DNA from: a filamentous cyanobacterium CCT1
Lineage (GTDB): Bacteria > Cyanobacteriota > Cyanobacteriia > Phormidesmidales > Phormidesmidaceae
Length of the DNA stretch: 32,665 nucleotides
Direction of reading: 5' to 3'
Assembly: GCA_003017855.1 (NCBI GenBank)
Contig: PYER01000038.1
Span: forward strand, 1-32,665
Shown here piece by piece: positions 22,945 through 30,970 of this stretch. The stretch's first letter is position 1. Every line of letters starts with the position of its first letter. Both the position numbers and the translations under genes were made by a program. Below the pieces are notes generated by a model that saw nothing but the letters and a program-made list of their open reading frames with translations, was not told the origin of the DNA and made no database searches.

Positions 22945-24438
22945 CTAAAGCAGCTTGGCCAGGGTGGCTTTGGTGCCAGCCTCATAGAGCTGGTGCAGAT
23001 ACTCCGTCACCGTCTCCACGAACCGCAACGACTGGGGCAGGTCGCCAAAGATTTCAGTCAGGTTGAGCAACGGAGTCGGATCTTCGCGGCCCGATCGCGC
23101 CCGTTCTGTCAGCGTATCGGCCATAGGGTCATCGATCGCCATCGCCTGGCCCTGATCATCCGTGCCGTTGAGGTAGCGGAACCAGGCGGCAATGGTGAGA
23201 CTCAGGTAGTCGATGGAGCCCTGCTGCTCCAGCTTGTCGCGCACGGAACCCAGCGCCCACTTGGGTAGTTTGGCGGAACTGTTGAGGCAGAGCCGGGCCA
23301 GCTGGTCGCGAATCTTGGGGTTCGAGAACCGTTCCACCAGGGTTTGCTTGTACTGGCTGACGTCGATGCCGGGAACCGGTTGCAGGGTGGGGGTGACTTC
23401 ATCCATCAGGTGTGCGATCGCCTGGCGGATCTGGTCGTCGGCCATCGCCTCGTGGGCATAGGTGTAGCCCTTGAGCGAGCCGAGATAGCCCAGCAGCAGG
23501 TGGCTGGTGTTGAGCAGCCGAATCTTCATCATCTCGTAGGGGTGCACGTCGTCGGTCATCTGCACGCCGACGCTTTCCAGGTCAGGGCGATCGTTGCAGA
23601 AGCGGTCTTCCACTACCCACTGGGTGAAGGGTTCGGCCACCACGGGCCAGGCATCGTCGACCTCAAACTGGTCGGCCACCATTTCCAGATCGCCGGGGGT
23701 AGTCGCCGGGGTAATCCGGTCCACCATGCAGTTGGGGAAAGCGACGTTCTCCTCGATCCACTGGCCCAGGTCGGGGTTTTGGTGTTTGGCGAAGGTGGTC
23801 AGCATGCGGCCCACCATGTCGCCGTTGCCCTGGATGTTGTCGCAGGAGAGCAGGGTAAAGGGCGCGATGCCCTGCTGCCGCCGCCGATCTAGCGCTGCGG
23901 TGAGGAAGCCGTAGACGCCGTAGGGCTGCTCGGGATTTTGCAAATCGTGCTGAATTGTCGGGTGGTTGATGTCGAACTCGCCCGTGCCCTCGACCACGTA
24001 GTAGCCGCCTTCGGTGATAGTCAGGGTGACGATGCGGCACTGGGGGTCGGCCAGGGTGGCGATTACGGCCTCGCGATCGTCCGGCGCGAACAGGTACTGG
24101 GTGATGGAGCCGATCACGCGGGCATCGTCCCCTGCCGGGGAGCGCTCCACCAGGGTATAAAGACAGTCCTGGGAATGCAGGGCATCGCGCATTTTCTGGT
24201 CAAATTCCAGCAGGCCGACGCCGCAGATGGCCCAGTCGCTGCCGGGGTTTTGCTCCAGGTAGTTGTCCATATAGAGGGCCTGGTGCGCCCGGTGAAAGCC
24301 GCCCACGCCAATGTGGACGATGCCGTGGGTGACGGCGCTGCGATCGTACCGGGGCACTCGCACCGAGTCGGGCAGCTGGGAGAGGTTGCGCTCATTCAGC
24401 TTGACGAGGGATTTGGTGGGGTTGGTTTTGCTGTTCAT
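22945..24438 (-). CDS. mtlD: Mannitol 2-dehydrogenase (long-chain polyol dehydrogenase)
   Basis: This NAD-dependent enzyme oxidises D-mannitol to D-fructose. Relatives use arabitol, sorbitol, fructuronate or altronate. The 497 residues carry the Rossmann motif IVHIGVGGFHRAHQALYMDNY (about 40-60), then LTITEGGYYV and the catalytic block KIRLLNTSHLLLGYLG, with the Lys, Asn and His of the polyol-specific long-chain dehydrogenase family. The ATG at 24438 follows a GAGAG ribosome site. It is the last gene of the minus-strand polyol operon and overlaps the ATPase gene by 47 nt. The sequence cannot separate mannitol from arabitol or sorbitol specificity. Operon context with a fructokinase favours mannitol. 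Confidence 0.92.
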   Translation of the reverse strand: MNSKTNPTKSLVKLNERNLSQLPDSVRVPRYDRSAVTHGIVHIGVGGFHRAHQALYMDNYLEQNPGSDWAICGVGLLEFDQKMRDALHSQDCLYTLVERSPAGDDARVIGSITQYLFAPDDREAVIATLADPQCRIVTLTITEGGYYVVEGTGEFDINHPTIQHDLQNPEQPYGVYGFLTAALDRRRQQGIAPFTLLSCDNIQGNGDMVGRMLTTFAKHQNPDLGQWIEENVAFPNCMVDRITPATTPGDLEMVADQFEVDDAWPVVAEPFTQWVVEDRFCNDRPDLESVGVQMTDDVHPYEMMKIRLLNTSHLLLGYLGSLKGYTYAHEAMADDQIRQAIAHLMDEVTPTLQPVPGIDVSQYKQTLVERFSNPKIRDQLARLCLNSSAKLPKWALGSVRDKLEQQGSIDYLSLTIAAWFRYLNGTDDQGQAMAIDDPMADTLTERARSGREDPTPLLNLTEIFGDLPQSLRFVETVTEYLHQLYEAGTKATLAKLL

Positions 24439-25600
24439 AGGTCTGCTCTCGCGGTGCTTCGGTTTGCTTTAGCGATACTTCAGGGTGGTGCTGCACAGTG
24501 ATGAGGTGGTGACGCTCGGCCTTGGGAATCGCCAGCCCTGAGGGGTCGAACAGGTGGCACAGGCTGCCATCGATGGCGACGGGGACGCGATCGCGCACTT
24601 TGGCCCGACTGTCGCCATCGGTCTGCACGATGAAGGTGTCGCCCCCGGCAATCTTGACGTAGAGGTAGGTCTCGCCGCCCAGCCGCTCAACCACCAGCAC
24701 TTCGCCCATCAGGGTGGGGTTGTTGGCATCGATGCGGAGGTGTTCGGGGCGCACGCCCAGGGTGGCGCGATCGCCTGCCGACAGGGATCTGGGCTGCACC
24801 GGCACGGTCACGGTGGCATCCCCAGGCAGCCGCACGGTGGTACCCGAATCCTGCACGCCGACGGTCTGCACCGACATGAAGTTCATCTTGGGCGAGCCGA
24901 TGAACCCGGCCACAAACAGGTTGCGGGGATGGTGGTACAGCTCTAGAGGTGAGCCCACCTGCTCGACTACGCCCCCCTGCAGCACCACGATTTTGTCGGC
25001 CAGGGTCATGGCTTCCACCTGGTCGTGGGTGACATAGATCATGGTGGATTGCAGGCTTTCGTGCAGGCCCGACAGCTCGATCCGCATCTGCACCCGCAGG
25101 GCCGCATCCAGGTTGGACAGCGGTTCATCAAACAGGAATACTTTGGGATTGCGGACGAGGGCACGACCGATCGCCACCCGCTGCCGCTGTCCACCCGAGA
25201 GAGCCTTGGGCTTGCGATCGAGCAGGGGCTCTAGCTGTAGAATGCGTCCGACTTCCCGCGCCCGCTCCATCCGCCGCTCTTTGGAAACCCCCGCCAGGCG
25301 CAGGCTGAAGGCCATGTTTTCGGCCACGGTCATGTGCGGGTACAGGGCGTAGGTCTGGAACACCATCGCCAGTCCCCGCTTGTCGGGGGGCACATCGTTC
25401 ATGCGCTCGCCATCGACGAGCAGGTCGCCGGAGGTGATGTCTTCCAGCCCCGCAATCATGCGCAGCAGAGTCGATTTGCCGCAGCCGGAGGGGCCGACGA
25501 AGACGACGAATTCCTGGTCGTTGATATCTAGGTCAACGCCTTTGATCACCTCGTGATCGACGTAGGTTTTATGGATGTCTCTTAACGTGACGGTTGCCAT
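24392..25600 (-). CDS. mtlK: Polyol ABC transporter ATPase (MalK/SmoK/MtlK type)
   Basis: This 402-residue cytosolic ATPase powers import through the two adjacent permeases. It has Walker A GPSGCGKST (about 36-44), ABC signature LSGGQRQR (about 134-141), Walker B VFLFDEP and the switch His in VTHDQVEAMTLADK. The C-terminal MalK-type TOBE domain contains RPEHLRID. The last 40 residues after DPSGLAIPKAE are Gln/His/Pro-rich and run 47 nt into the mannitol-dehydrogenase gene. Most MalK proteins end near residue 360-370, so a recent extension or loss of the normal stop is possible. The gap from the permease gene is 166 nt and filled by a dispersed repeat. Confidence 0.94.
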   Translation of the reverse strand: MATVTLRDIHKTYVDHEVIKGVDLDINDQEFVVFVGPSGCGKSTLLRMIAGLEDITSGDLLVDGERMNDVPPDKRGLAMVFQTYALYPHMTVAENMAFSLRLAGVSKERRMERAREVGRILQLEPLLDRKPKALSGGQRQRVAIGRALVRNPKVFLFDEPLSNLDAALRVQMRIELSGLHESLQSTMIYVTHDQVEAMTLADKIVVLQGGVVEQVGSPLELYHHPRNLFVAGFIGSPKMNFMSVQTVGVQDSGTTVRLPGDATVTVPVQPRSLSAGDRATLGVRPEHLRIDANNPTLMGEVLVVERLGGETYLYVKIAGGDTFIVQTDGDSRAKVRDRVPVAIDGSLCHLFDPSGLAIPKAERHHLITVQHHPEVSLKQTEAPREQTYEQQNQPHQIPRQAE

Positions 25601-25644
25601 GGGATGCTCACCTTGAAAAATTCAGCGAAGTTAAGTGGATTCCT

Positions 25645-25755
25645 GTAGGTTGGGTGGAACGGAGTGGAACCCAACGCTGGCCTGGGTTTGTTGGGTTACG
25701 CTGGTGCTTCACCAACCTACGAAGTTAAATGGTGGGCAGTGCCCACCCTACGGGG
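25645..25755. repeat. Dispersed cyanobacterial palindromic repeat inside the polyol operon
   Basis: The arms gtaggttggg (25645-25654) and its near-complement accaacctac (25711-25720) bracket inner copies of aacccaac/gttgggtt. A second small palindrome gtgggcagtgcccac lies near 25732-25746 before ccctacgg. Such gtaggttgggtgg...caacctac units are widely scattered in cyanobacterial genomes. Here one separates the inner permease gene from the ATPase gene, which are otherwise in one operon. Confidence 0.7.
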
Positions 25756-25766
25756 ATTGAATTGAT

Positions 25767-26588
25767 TTACTTGACGGCCCCAAAGGTGAGACCTCGGACC
25801 AGCTGTCGCTGGCTGACCCAGCCAAAGATCAGGATGGGCGCGATCGCCATTGTCGAGGCGGCAGATAATTTGGCCCAAAACAAACCTTGGGGGCTAGAGA
25901 ATGACGCGATAAAGGCCGTCAGCGGCGCGGCGTCAAACGTCGTCAAATTCAGGCTCCAGAAGGCTTCATTCCAGGACAGGATGATCGACAGCAGCGCCGT
26001 GGAGGCAATCCCCGGCAGGGCCAGGGGTAGAAGCACGTGCCGCAGTTCCTGGAATGTGGAGGCACCATCCATGCGATCAGCCTCCAGAATTTCTTTCGGC
26101 ACTTCTTTGAAGAAGCTGTAGATCATCCACACCACAATCGGCAGGTTGATCAGGGTGTAAATAATGATCAACCCAATGCGGGTATCGAGCAGCCCCGTCT
26201 CCCGCGCCAGGATGTAGATGGGCACCAGCACGCCGACCGCAGGCAGCATTTTGGTCGAAAGCATCCACAGCAGCGTGCCCTTGGTGCCCTTGGTGGGGAA
26301 GAACGACATGGCGTAGGCCGCCGGAATCGCCAGCAGCAGAGCCAAAATCGTTGCGCCCAGGGAAATCACGACGCTATTCCAGGCAAAGGTGAAATAAGAG
26401 GCTCGCTCCTGAATGGCGACGTAGTTCTCCAGGGTGGGCTGGAAGAAGAGCTGGGGCGGGGTGGCCACCGCCGCCACTTCCGTTTTGAAGCTGGTGATGA
26501 ACATCCAAAAAATCGGGAAGAACAGTAGGCAGGCCACCAGCCAGCCCAGTAGCGGGATCCACCAGCGAGTAGAGGTATTACTTGCCAT
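25767..26588 (-). CDS. mtlG: Polyol ABC transporter permease (MalG/MtlG type)
   Basis: This 273-residue inner-membrane permease is the second of a pair. It has six likely helices, starting WWIPLLGWLVACLLFFPIFWMFITSF, and the EAA-loop coupling motif EADRMDGASTFQELRHVLLPLALPGIAS (about 182-209), which binds the ATPase. The ATG at 26588 lies 1 nt after the stop of the partner permease, so translational coupling is likely; an upstream in-frame start at 26615 would overlap that gene. The relation to sorbitol/mannitol (SmoG/MtlG) permeases is inferred from the dehydrogenase and kinase neighbours. Confidence 0.9.
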   Translation of the reverse strand: MASNTSTRWWIPLLGWLVACLLFFPIFWMFITSFKTEVAAVATPPQLFFQPTLENYVAIQERASYFTFAWNSVVISLGATILALLLAIPAAYAMSFFPTKGTKGTLLWMLSTKMLPAVGVLVPIYILARETGLLDTRIGLIIIYTLINLPIVVWMIYSFFKEVPKEILEADRMDGASTFQELRHVLLPLALPGIASTALLSIILSWNEAFWSLNLTTFDAAPLTAFIASFSSPQGLFWAKLSAASTMAIAPILIFGWVSQRQLVRGLTFGAVK

Positions 26589-26589
26589 A

Positions 26590-27510
26590 TCAGGTGTCCA
26601 AATTACGAGCAACACTGCGCATCAAGAAAATCGCCACGATGTTGGCCAGCACGACGGCAATTAGACCGCCCGCTGACGCCCCGCCGACGTCAAATTCCAG
26701 CAGCGCTTTCAGGTAGATGTAGTAAGCCAGGTTGGTGGTGGCGAGACCCGGGCCGCCCCCGGTGGTGACGAAGATTTCCGCAAAGATGGTGAGGAAAAAG
26801 ATGGTCTCGATCATGGCGACCACCGCGATCGCCCGACTTAGGTGCGGCAGCACCACAAAGCGAAACAGCTGCGTAGCACTAGCGCCATCCATGCGGGCCG
26901 CTTCCATCTGGTCAGCATCCAGCGACTGAATCGCCGTCAGCAGAATTAGCAGGGCAAAGGGCATCCACTCCCACGACACGATGATGATGATCGCCAGCAG
27001 CGGAAAGTCGGCAAACCAGTCGATCGCCCCCAGGCCCAGCCCCCGCGTGATCTGGGCAAACAGCCCATTCACCGGGTGCATCAGCATGTTTTTCCAGATC
27101 AGGGCGCTGACCGTGGGCATGACAAAAAACGGCGAAATCGCCAGCACCCGCGCTATGCCGCGCCCAGCAAAATCTTGGTTAAACAGCACCGCACACAGGG
27201 TGCCGAGGCCAATCGTAATCGCCAGCACCGACACCACCAGCACCAGCGTGATGCCGATGGAAATCCACAGGGCCGGGTCGGTGAGAATGTAGGCAAAGTT
27301 GGCGAAACCAACGAACTCGCGATTGTCGGGAATCAGCAGGTTGTAGCGCTGGAAGGCAAACCAGATCGCCATCGCCAGCGGCACCACCATCCAGAGCACC
27401 AGCGCGATCACAGAAGGAGCCACCAGCAGGCGGGCGGGGACAGAGCGATGCGATCGCGCCCGTGTTTTGGGTGGCGGTGAATGGGAGGGAGTTGCGATAG
27501 AGGAAGTCAT
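26590..27510 (-). CDS. mtlF: Polyol ABC transporter permease (MalF/MtlF type)
   Basis: This 306-residue inner-membrane permease has six helices after a basic, Pro/Ser-rich cytosolic tail of about 25 residues. The first helix is LLVAPSVIALVLWMVVPLAMAIW. The EAA-type loop EAARMDGASATQLFRFVVLPHLSRA (about 206-230) contacts the ATPase. The chosen ATG at 27510 has a GAGA ribosome site and follows the binding-protein stop by 11 nt; a GTG at 27522 overlaps that stop. It works with the neighbouring MtlG-like permease as a heterodimer. Specificity is inferred from context. Confidence 0.9.
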   Translation of the reverse strand: MTSSIATPSHSPPPKTRARSHRSVPARLLVAPSVIALVLWMVVPLAMAIWFAFQRYNLLIPDNREFVGFANFAYILTDPALWISIGITLVLVVSVLAITIGLGTLCAVLFNQDFAGRGIARVLAISPFFVMPTVSALIWKNMLMHPVNGLFAQITRGLGLGAIDWFADFPLLAIIIIVSWEWMPFALLILLTAIQSLDADQMEAARMDGASATQLFRFVVLPHLSRAIAVVAMIETIFFLTIFAEIFVTTGGGPGLATTNLAYYIYLKALLEFDVGGASAGGLIAVVLANIVAIFLMRSVARNLDT

Positions 27511-27521
27511 GGTTGTTCTCA

Positions 27522-28883
27522 CTACTCGATGTAACCCGTATGCCGCATGAACCGTTCGGCGACATTCTGCGATCGCGCGATCGCCTGCTCGACCGTCAGG
27601 TTGTCCGCCAAAGCAGCGGCCATGCGCTGACCGACTTGAGTGCCGATCGCCTGAAATTCAGGAATATCGACGTACTGCACGCCTTTGTAGGGAGTCGGTT
27701 CGGGGGAGGGGTTGGTGATATCGGCAGACTGAATCGAGTTCAGCACGATTTCGGCGAAGGGGGCCGCTGCCTGGTAGTTGGGGTTGGCGTAGGTGGATTT
27801 GCGAGTGCCCGGTGGCACGGCGACCCAGCCATACTCTTCCGCAACCAGCTGGACGTACTCCTTGGAGGTGGCCCAGGCGACGAAGCGCTCGGCGGCTTCG
27901 GGCGACTGAGAGGTTTCAGGAATCGCTAATGCCCAGGACCACAGCCAGTTCGAGCCGTTGGGGTAAGACTCGACCGGGGCGCGGGCGAACCCGACCACAT
28001 CGGCCACCTGAGATTCGTCTGGGTTGGAGAGCAGGCCAGCGGCGACGGTGGCGTCAATCCACATGCCGCACTTGCCCGTGGAGAACAGAGCCAGGTTTTC
28101 GTTGAACCCGTTGGAGCTAGCTCCGGGTGGGCCGTACTGGTTCATCACGTTCACGTAGTAATTGACGGCGTTTTGCCACTCGGGGGTGTCAATGGTGGGG
28201 TTCCAATCCATATCGAACCAACGCCCGCCAAAGGTGTTGACCAGGGTGGTAAGAAAGGCCATGTTCTCGCCCCAGCCCGGTTTGCCCCGCAGGCACATGC
28301 CGTAGACCCCGTTTTCTGGATCGTGAACCTGCTCGGCCCACTCAGCCACCTGGTCGTAGGTCGGATTTTGGGGCACCGTAATGCCCGCCTCATCAAACAG
28401 GTCGGTGCGGTAGTAGAGCATCGAGCTTTCGCCGTAGAAGGGCACCGCGTAGAGGGTGTCTTCGTAGGAAAGCCCGGTGCGAATGGGGTCGAGCAGGTCG
28501 TCTACGTCGTAGTCGGCGGGCAGCCCGTCGAGCGATCGCAGCCAGCCCCGCCTGGCCCAAATCGGCGCTTCGTAAGACCCAATCGTCAAGACATCGAACT
28601 GACCGCCCTGGCTGGCCACATCGGTGGTGGTGCGCTGGCGCAGAATGTTTTCCTCCAGCACGACCCAGCGCAGCTCGATATCGGGGTTATCGGCCTCGAA
28701 ATGGCTCGACAGATCCTGCATCACCACCATGTCGCCGTTGTTGACGGTGGCAATGGTTAAGCGGGTTTTGCCGCCCGCTTGCGGCCCTGCCGAGCAGGCA
28801 TTGACAAGCTGCACCAGCAGGAGGCCAATCAGAAAGGCCACCAGCCCTCTGGCACGCCTACTAGCACGGCGAAAAAGGTGCAT
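27522..28883 (-). CDS. mtlE: Polyol ABC transporter binding lipoprotein (family 1)
   Basis: This 453-residue lipid-anchored binding protein captures the transported sugar or polyol outside the membrane. A basic N-terminus and a hydrophobic helix end in a lipobox LVNAC at residues 26-30. The mature part follows the SBP_bac_1 pattern: TRLTIATVNNGDMVVMQDLSSHFEADNP, then FDVLTIGSYEAPIWARRGWL, LYAVPFYGESSMLYYRTDLFDEAG and GKCGMWIDATVAAG. These resemble SmoE/MtlE polyol receptors. It begins the minus-strand operon, with a strong GAGGAG site 7 nt before ATG 28883. Divergent promoters toward the SDR gene are expected at 28884-29049. Confidence 0.92.
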   Translation of the reverse strand: MHLFRRASRRARGLVAFLIGLLLVQLVNACSAGPQAGGKTRLTIATVNNGDMVVMQDLSSHFEADNPDIELRWVVLEENILRQRTTTDVASQGGQFDVLTIGSYEAPIWARRGWLRSLDGLPADYDVDDLLDPIRTGLSYEDTLYAVPFYGESSMLYYRTDLFDEAGITVPQNPTYDQVAEWAEQVHDPENGVYGMCLRGKPGWGENMAFLTTLVNTFGGRWFDMDWNPTIDTPEWQNAVNYYVNVMNQYGPPGASSNGFNENLALFSTGKCGMWIDATVAAGLLSNPDESQVADVVGFARAPVESYPNGSNWLWSWALAIPETSQSPEAAERFVAWATSKEYVQLVAEEYGWVAVPPGTRKSTYANPNYQAAAPFAEIVLNSIQSADITNPSPEPTPYKGVQYVDIPEFQAIGTQVGQRMAAALADNLTVEQAIARSQNVAERFMRHTGYIE

Positions 28884-29049
28884 CGCACGGCTCCTCGAAT
28901 TTCAAAAAGATAAACTAAATTGAATTTATGCCCTAGTAATGGGCAAAAGCCCAATAATGGAATCATACTGATGTCGCTTCCCAAGGGTGAGACGTTCAGT
29001 AGTATTCGCAACAATTCTTGATTGCAGTTCTCACACTAAGGCCAGCTTT
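28884..29049. promoter_or_regulatory. Divergent control region of the polyol locus
   Basis: This 166-nt gap separates the start of the ABC operon (minus) from the SDR gene (plus). It contains an A+T-rich palindrome aaattgaattt (28917-28927). A loose direct repeat, ccctagtaatgg (28931-28942) and cccaataatgg (28950-28960), is spaced about two helical turns. A small hairpin gggcaaaagccc lies between. These are candidate operator sites for the SorC-family regulator coded downstream. No binding motif for that protein is known to me. Confidence 0.45.
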
Positions 29050-29850
29050 ATGAGCGCGACGGCAACCTATGCTTTCCAAGGTAAAACCATCTTGATCACA
29101 GGCGGGGCGGGAGAAATCGGTAAGGCCACCGCCCACCGATTTGCTGCTAATGGGGCAGCCATTGTGTTGCTGGATATTAACGAAACTAAGCTGACCGAGG
29201 TGGCCCAGGGGTTAAAAGACTGCGGCAGTCCGGTTCATACCTTTCGCTGCGATGTGACGAGTGCTGATGAGGTGAAACAGGTGTTCGCGGCAGCGGTTGA
29301 GCGGACGGGACAGCTGCACTATGTCTTTAACAACGCAGGTTACCAGGGGGCGTTCGCCAAAACTGACGAGTACCCTGAGCAGGATTTTCAAAAAGTGATC
29401 GACATCAACGTGGTAGGCGTTTTTCACGTGCTCAAAGCCGCTGCCCAAACCCTGCGCGATGGCGGCGGGGCAATCGTCAATATGGCCAGCCACGCTGGGG
29501 TAGACGGGCCGCCCAACATGCTGGCCTACGCCGCTTCTAAATTTGCGGTGATCGGCATGACTCAGACCGCCGCCAAAGACCTGGCCCCCTACAGCATTCG
29601 CGTCAACGCCCTGTCGCCGTCGCTGATTGGCCCTGGCTTTATGTGGACTCGGCAGACGGAACTGCAGGCGGGGGTGGGGTCGCAGTATTTTGATAGCGAC
29701 CCCAAAGTAGTTGAGCAGCAAATGATCAACTCGGTGCCGCTGCGGCGGTTGGGGAAGCTGGAAGAGGTCGCTAACGGCGTCGCCTTTTTGATGAGCGATG
29801 AGGCCAGCTACATCACCGGGTTCAATTTGGATGTGACGGGAGGGCAGTAG
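29050..29850 (+). CDS. Short-chain dehydrogenase, polyol-dehydrogenase-like
   Basis: This classical SDR of 266 residues has the cofactor motif TGGAGEIG (about 17-24), the acidic residue after the second strand (LLDINE), which favours NAD, the NNAG motif near 98, Ser in NMASHAG and the YAASK active site (about 164-168). The closing YITGFNLDVTGGQ is standard. Relatives in polyol operons (SmoS, arabitol or sorbitol dehydrogenases) make ketoses, and that is the likely role here. The ATG at 29050 with aagg eight bases upstream gives a normal N-terminus; the frame from 28987 is longer but unlike SDRs. It is followed after 107 nt by the regulator gene. Confidence 0.88.
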   Translation: MSATATYAFQGKTILITGGAGEIGKATAHRFAANGAAIVLLDINETKLTEVAQGLKDCGSPVHTFRCDVTSADEVKQVFAAAVERTGQLHYVFNNAGYQGAFAKTDEYPEQDFQKVIDINVVGVFHVLKAAAQTLRDGGGAIVNMASHAGVDGPPNMLAYAASKFAVIGMTQTAAKDLAPYSIRVNALSPSLIGPGFMWTRQTELQAGVGSQYFDSDPKVVEQQMINSVPLRRLGKLEEVANGVAFLMSDEASYITGFNLDVTGGQ

Positions 29851-29901
29851 GTGTGAGCAATTATTCTCTGACGGCTACAATGCTCAATCTGTCTTTAGGC
29901 A

Positions 29902-29922
29902 GATCTTTAATCGCCTAAGATC
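29902..29922. promoter_or_regulatory. Inverted repeat upstream of the SorC-family gene
   Basis: Arms gatctt (29902-29907) and aagatc (29917-29922) are separated by 9 nt, 36 nt before the regulator start. The size suits a dimer operator, possibly for autoregulation. The evidence is the symmetry alone. Confidence 0.3.
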
Positions 29923-29957
29923 CTTCTTGAGGCAGTGGTGGGTTTTTGAGGTGAGCG

Positions 29958-30917
29958 ATGGGAGATATTTATCCAGAAAAGCGCGACCGCAAACTTGACC
30001 TGGCGGCCCATGCGGCCTGGCTGTACTACATCGCTGGTAACACTCAGGAAGAAATTGCCTGCAAGCTGAACGTGTCGCGGCAGTCGGCCCAGCGGCTGGT
30101 GGCGCTCGCCGTCAGCGAAAAGCTGATCAAGTTTCGCCTCGACCATCCCCTCAGTCACTGCATTGCCCTGGCCGAGGCCCTGCGGGACAAGTTTGCGCTC
30201 TCCCTGTGCGAAGTCGTCCCCAATTCCGCTGACGGCAGCGACCTCTACAACGGCTTGGGGGTATGCGCGGCCACCCACCTGGAGACCTATCTGGTGGCAA
30301 AATCGCCCTCTGTTCTGGCTTTTAGCTCGGGCCGTACCCTGCGGGCCATGGTCGATCAAATCCCGGCGATGGATCAGCCCCAGCACAAGATCGTCTCGAT
30401 TGTGGGCAACATGTCGCACTACGGGTTAGCGGGTCGCCACGAGGTGGTCATGCACCTGTCCGACCGGGTGGGGTCGCAAACCTACCCGGTGCCCACGCCA
30501 GCGGTGGCCACCAGTGTAGAAGAGCGCGACCTGCTGCAGACCCAGCGATCGTTCACGGCCGTCAAAGCGCTGGCGGAGCAGGCCAAAGTTACCTTCGTCG
30601 GCGTCAGCCACATCGCCTGGAACGCCCCCCTGCACGAGGATGGCTTTATCAACGAGGCCGAACTGACCGAGCTGATTGAGCTGGGGGCGGTGGGCGAAAT
30701 TGCCGGCTGGGCCTTCGACGCCCAGGGCATGTTGCTGCGCCAGGGCACCAACACCCGCGTGGCTGGCGTGCCCCTACAGCAGCCGGTCCAGCGCCTGGTG
30801 ATCGGCGTCGCTGGTGGGCCGCGTAAAACCGAAGCCATTCTCGCCGCCCTAAAGGGCCAGTTGATCAGCGGGCTGATTACCGACGAAGCGGTGGCCACAG
30901 CCATTTTGGCCAAATGA
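29958..30917 (+). CDS. SorC/DeoR-type sugar-responsive transcription regulator
   Basis: This 319-residue regulator has an N-terminal helix-turn-helix (about 14-55, AAHAAWLYYIAGNTQEEIACKLNVSRQSAQRLVALA). A sugar-binding effector domain of the SorC family (NagB/RpiA-like fold) follows, with LAFSSGRTLRAMVDQIP (about 115-131), VGNMSHYG and VIGVAGGPRKTEAILAALKGQLISGLITDEAVA at the C-terminus. SorC proteins respond to phosphorylated sugars or polyols and often control their own operon. In Rhodobacter a related protein controls the smo operon. The gene lies between the SDR and fructokinase genes on the same strand. The effector is unknown but should be a product of this pathway. Confidence 0.93.
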   Translation: MGDIYPEKRDRKLDLAAHAAWLYYIAGNTQEEIACKLNVSRQSAQRLVALAVSEKLIKFRLDHPLSHCIALAEALRDKFALSLCEVVPNSADGSDLYNGLGVCAATHLETYLVAKSPSVLAFSSGRTLRAMVDQIPAMDQPQHKIVSIVGNMSHYGLAGRHEVVMHLSDRVGSQTYPVPTPAVATSVEERDLLQTQRSFTAVKALAEQAKVTFVGVSHIAWNAPLHEDGFINEAELTELIELGAVGEIAGWAFDAQGMLLRQGTNTRVAGVPLQQPVQRLVIGVAGGPRKTEAILAALKGQLISGLITDEAVATAILAK

Positions 30918-30970
30918 TGAGCCCCTTCCCCCAGGTCAACTGAGGCCTGCTAACCTATTTGGAGAAAACT

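Noticed and set aside
23344-23892. Plus-strand frame opposite the mannitol dehydrogenase
   Set aside because: It is an antisense shadow rich in Val/Gly/His, without motifs.
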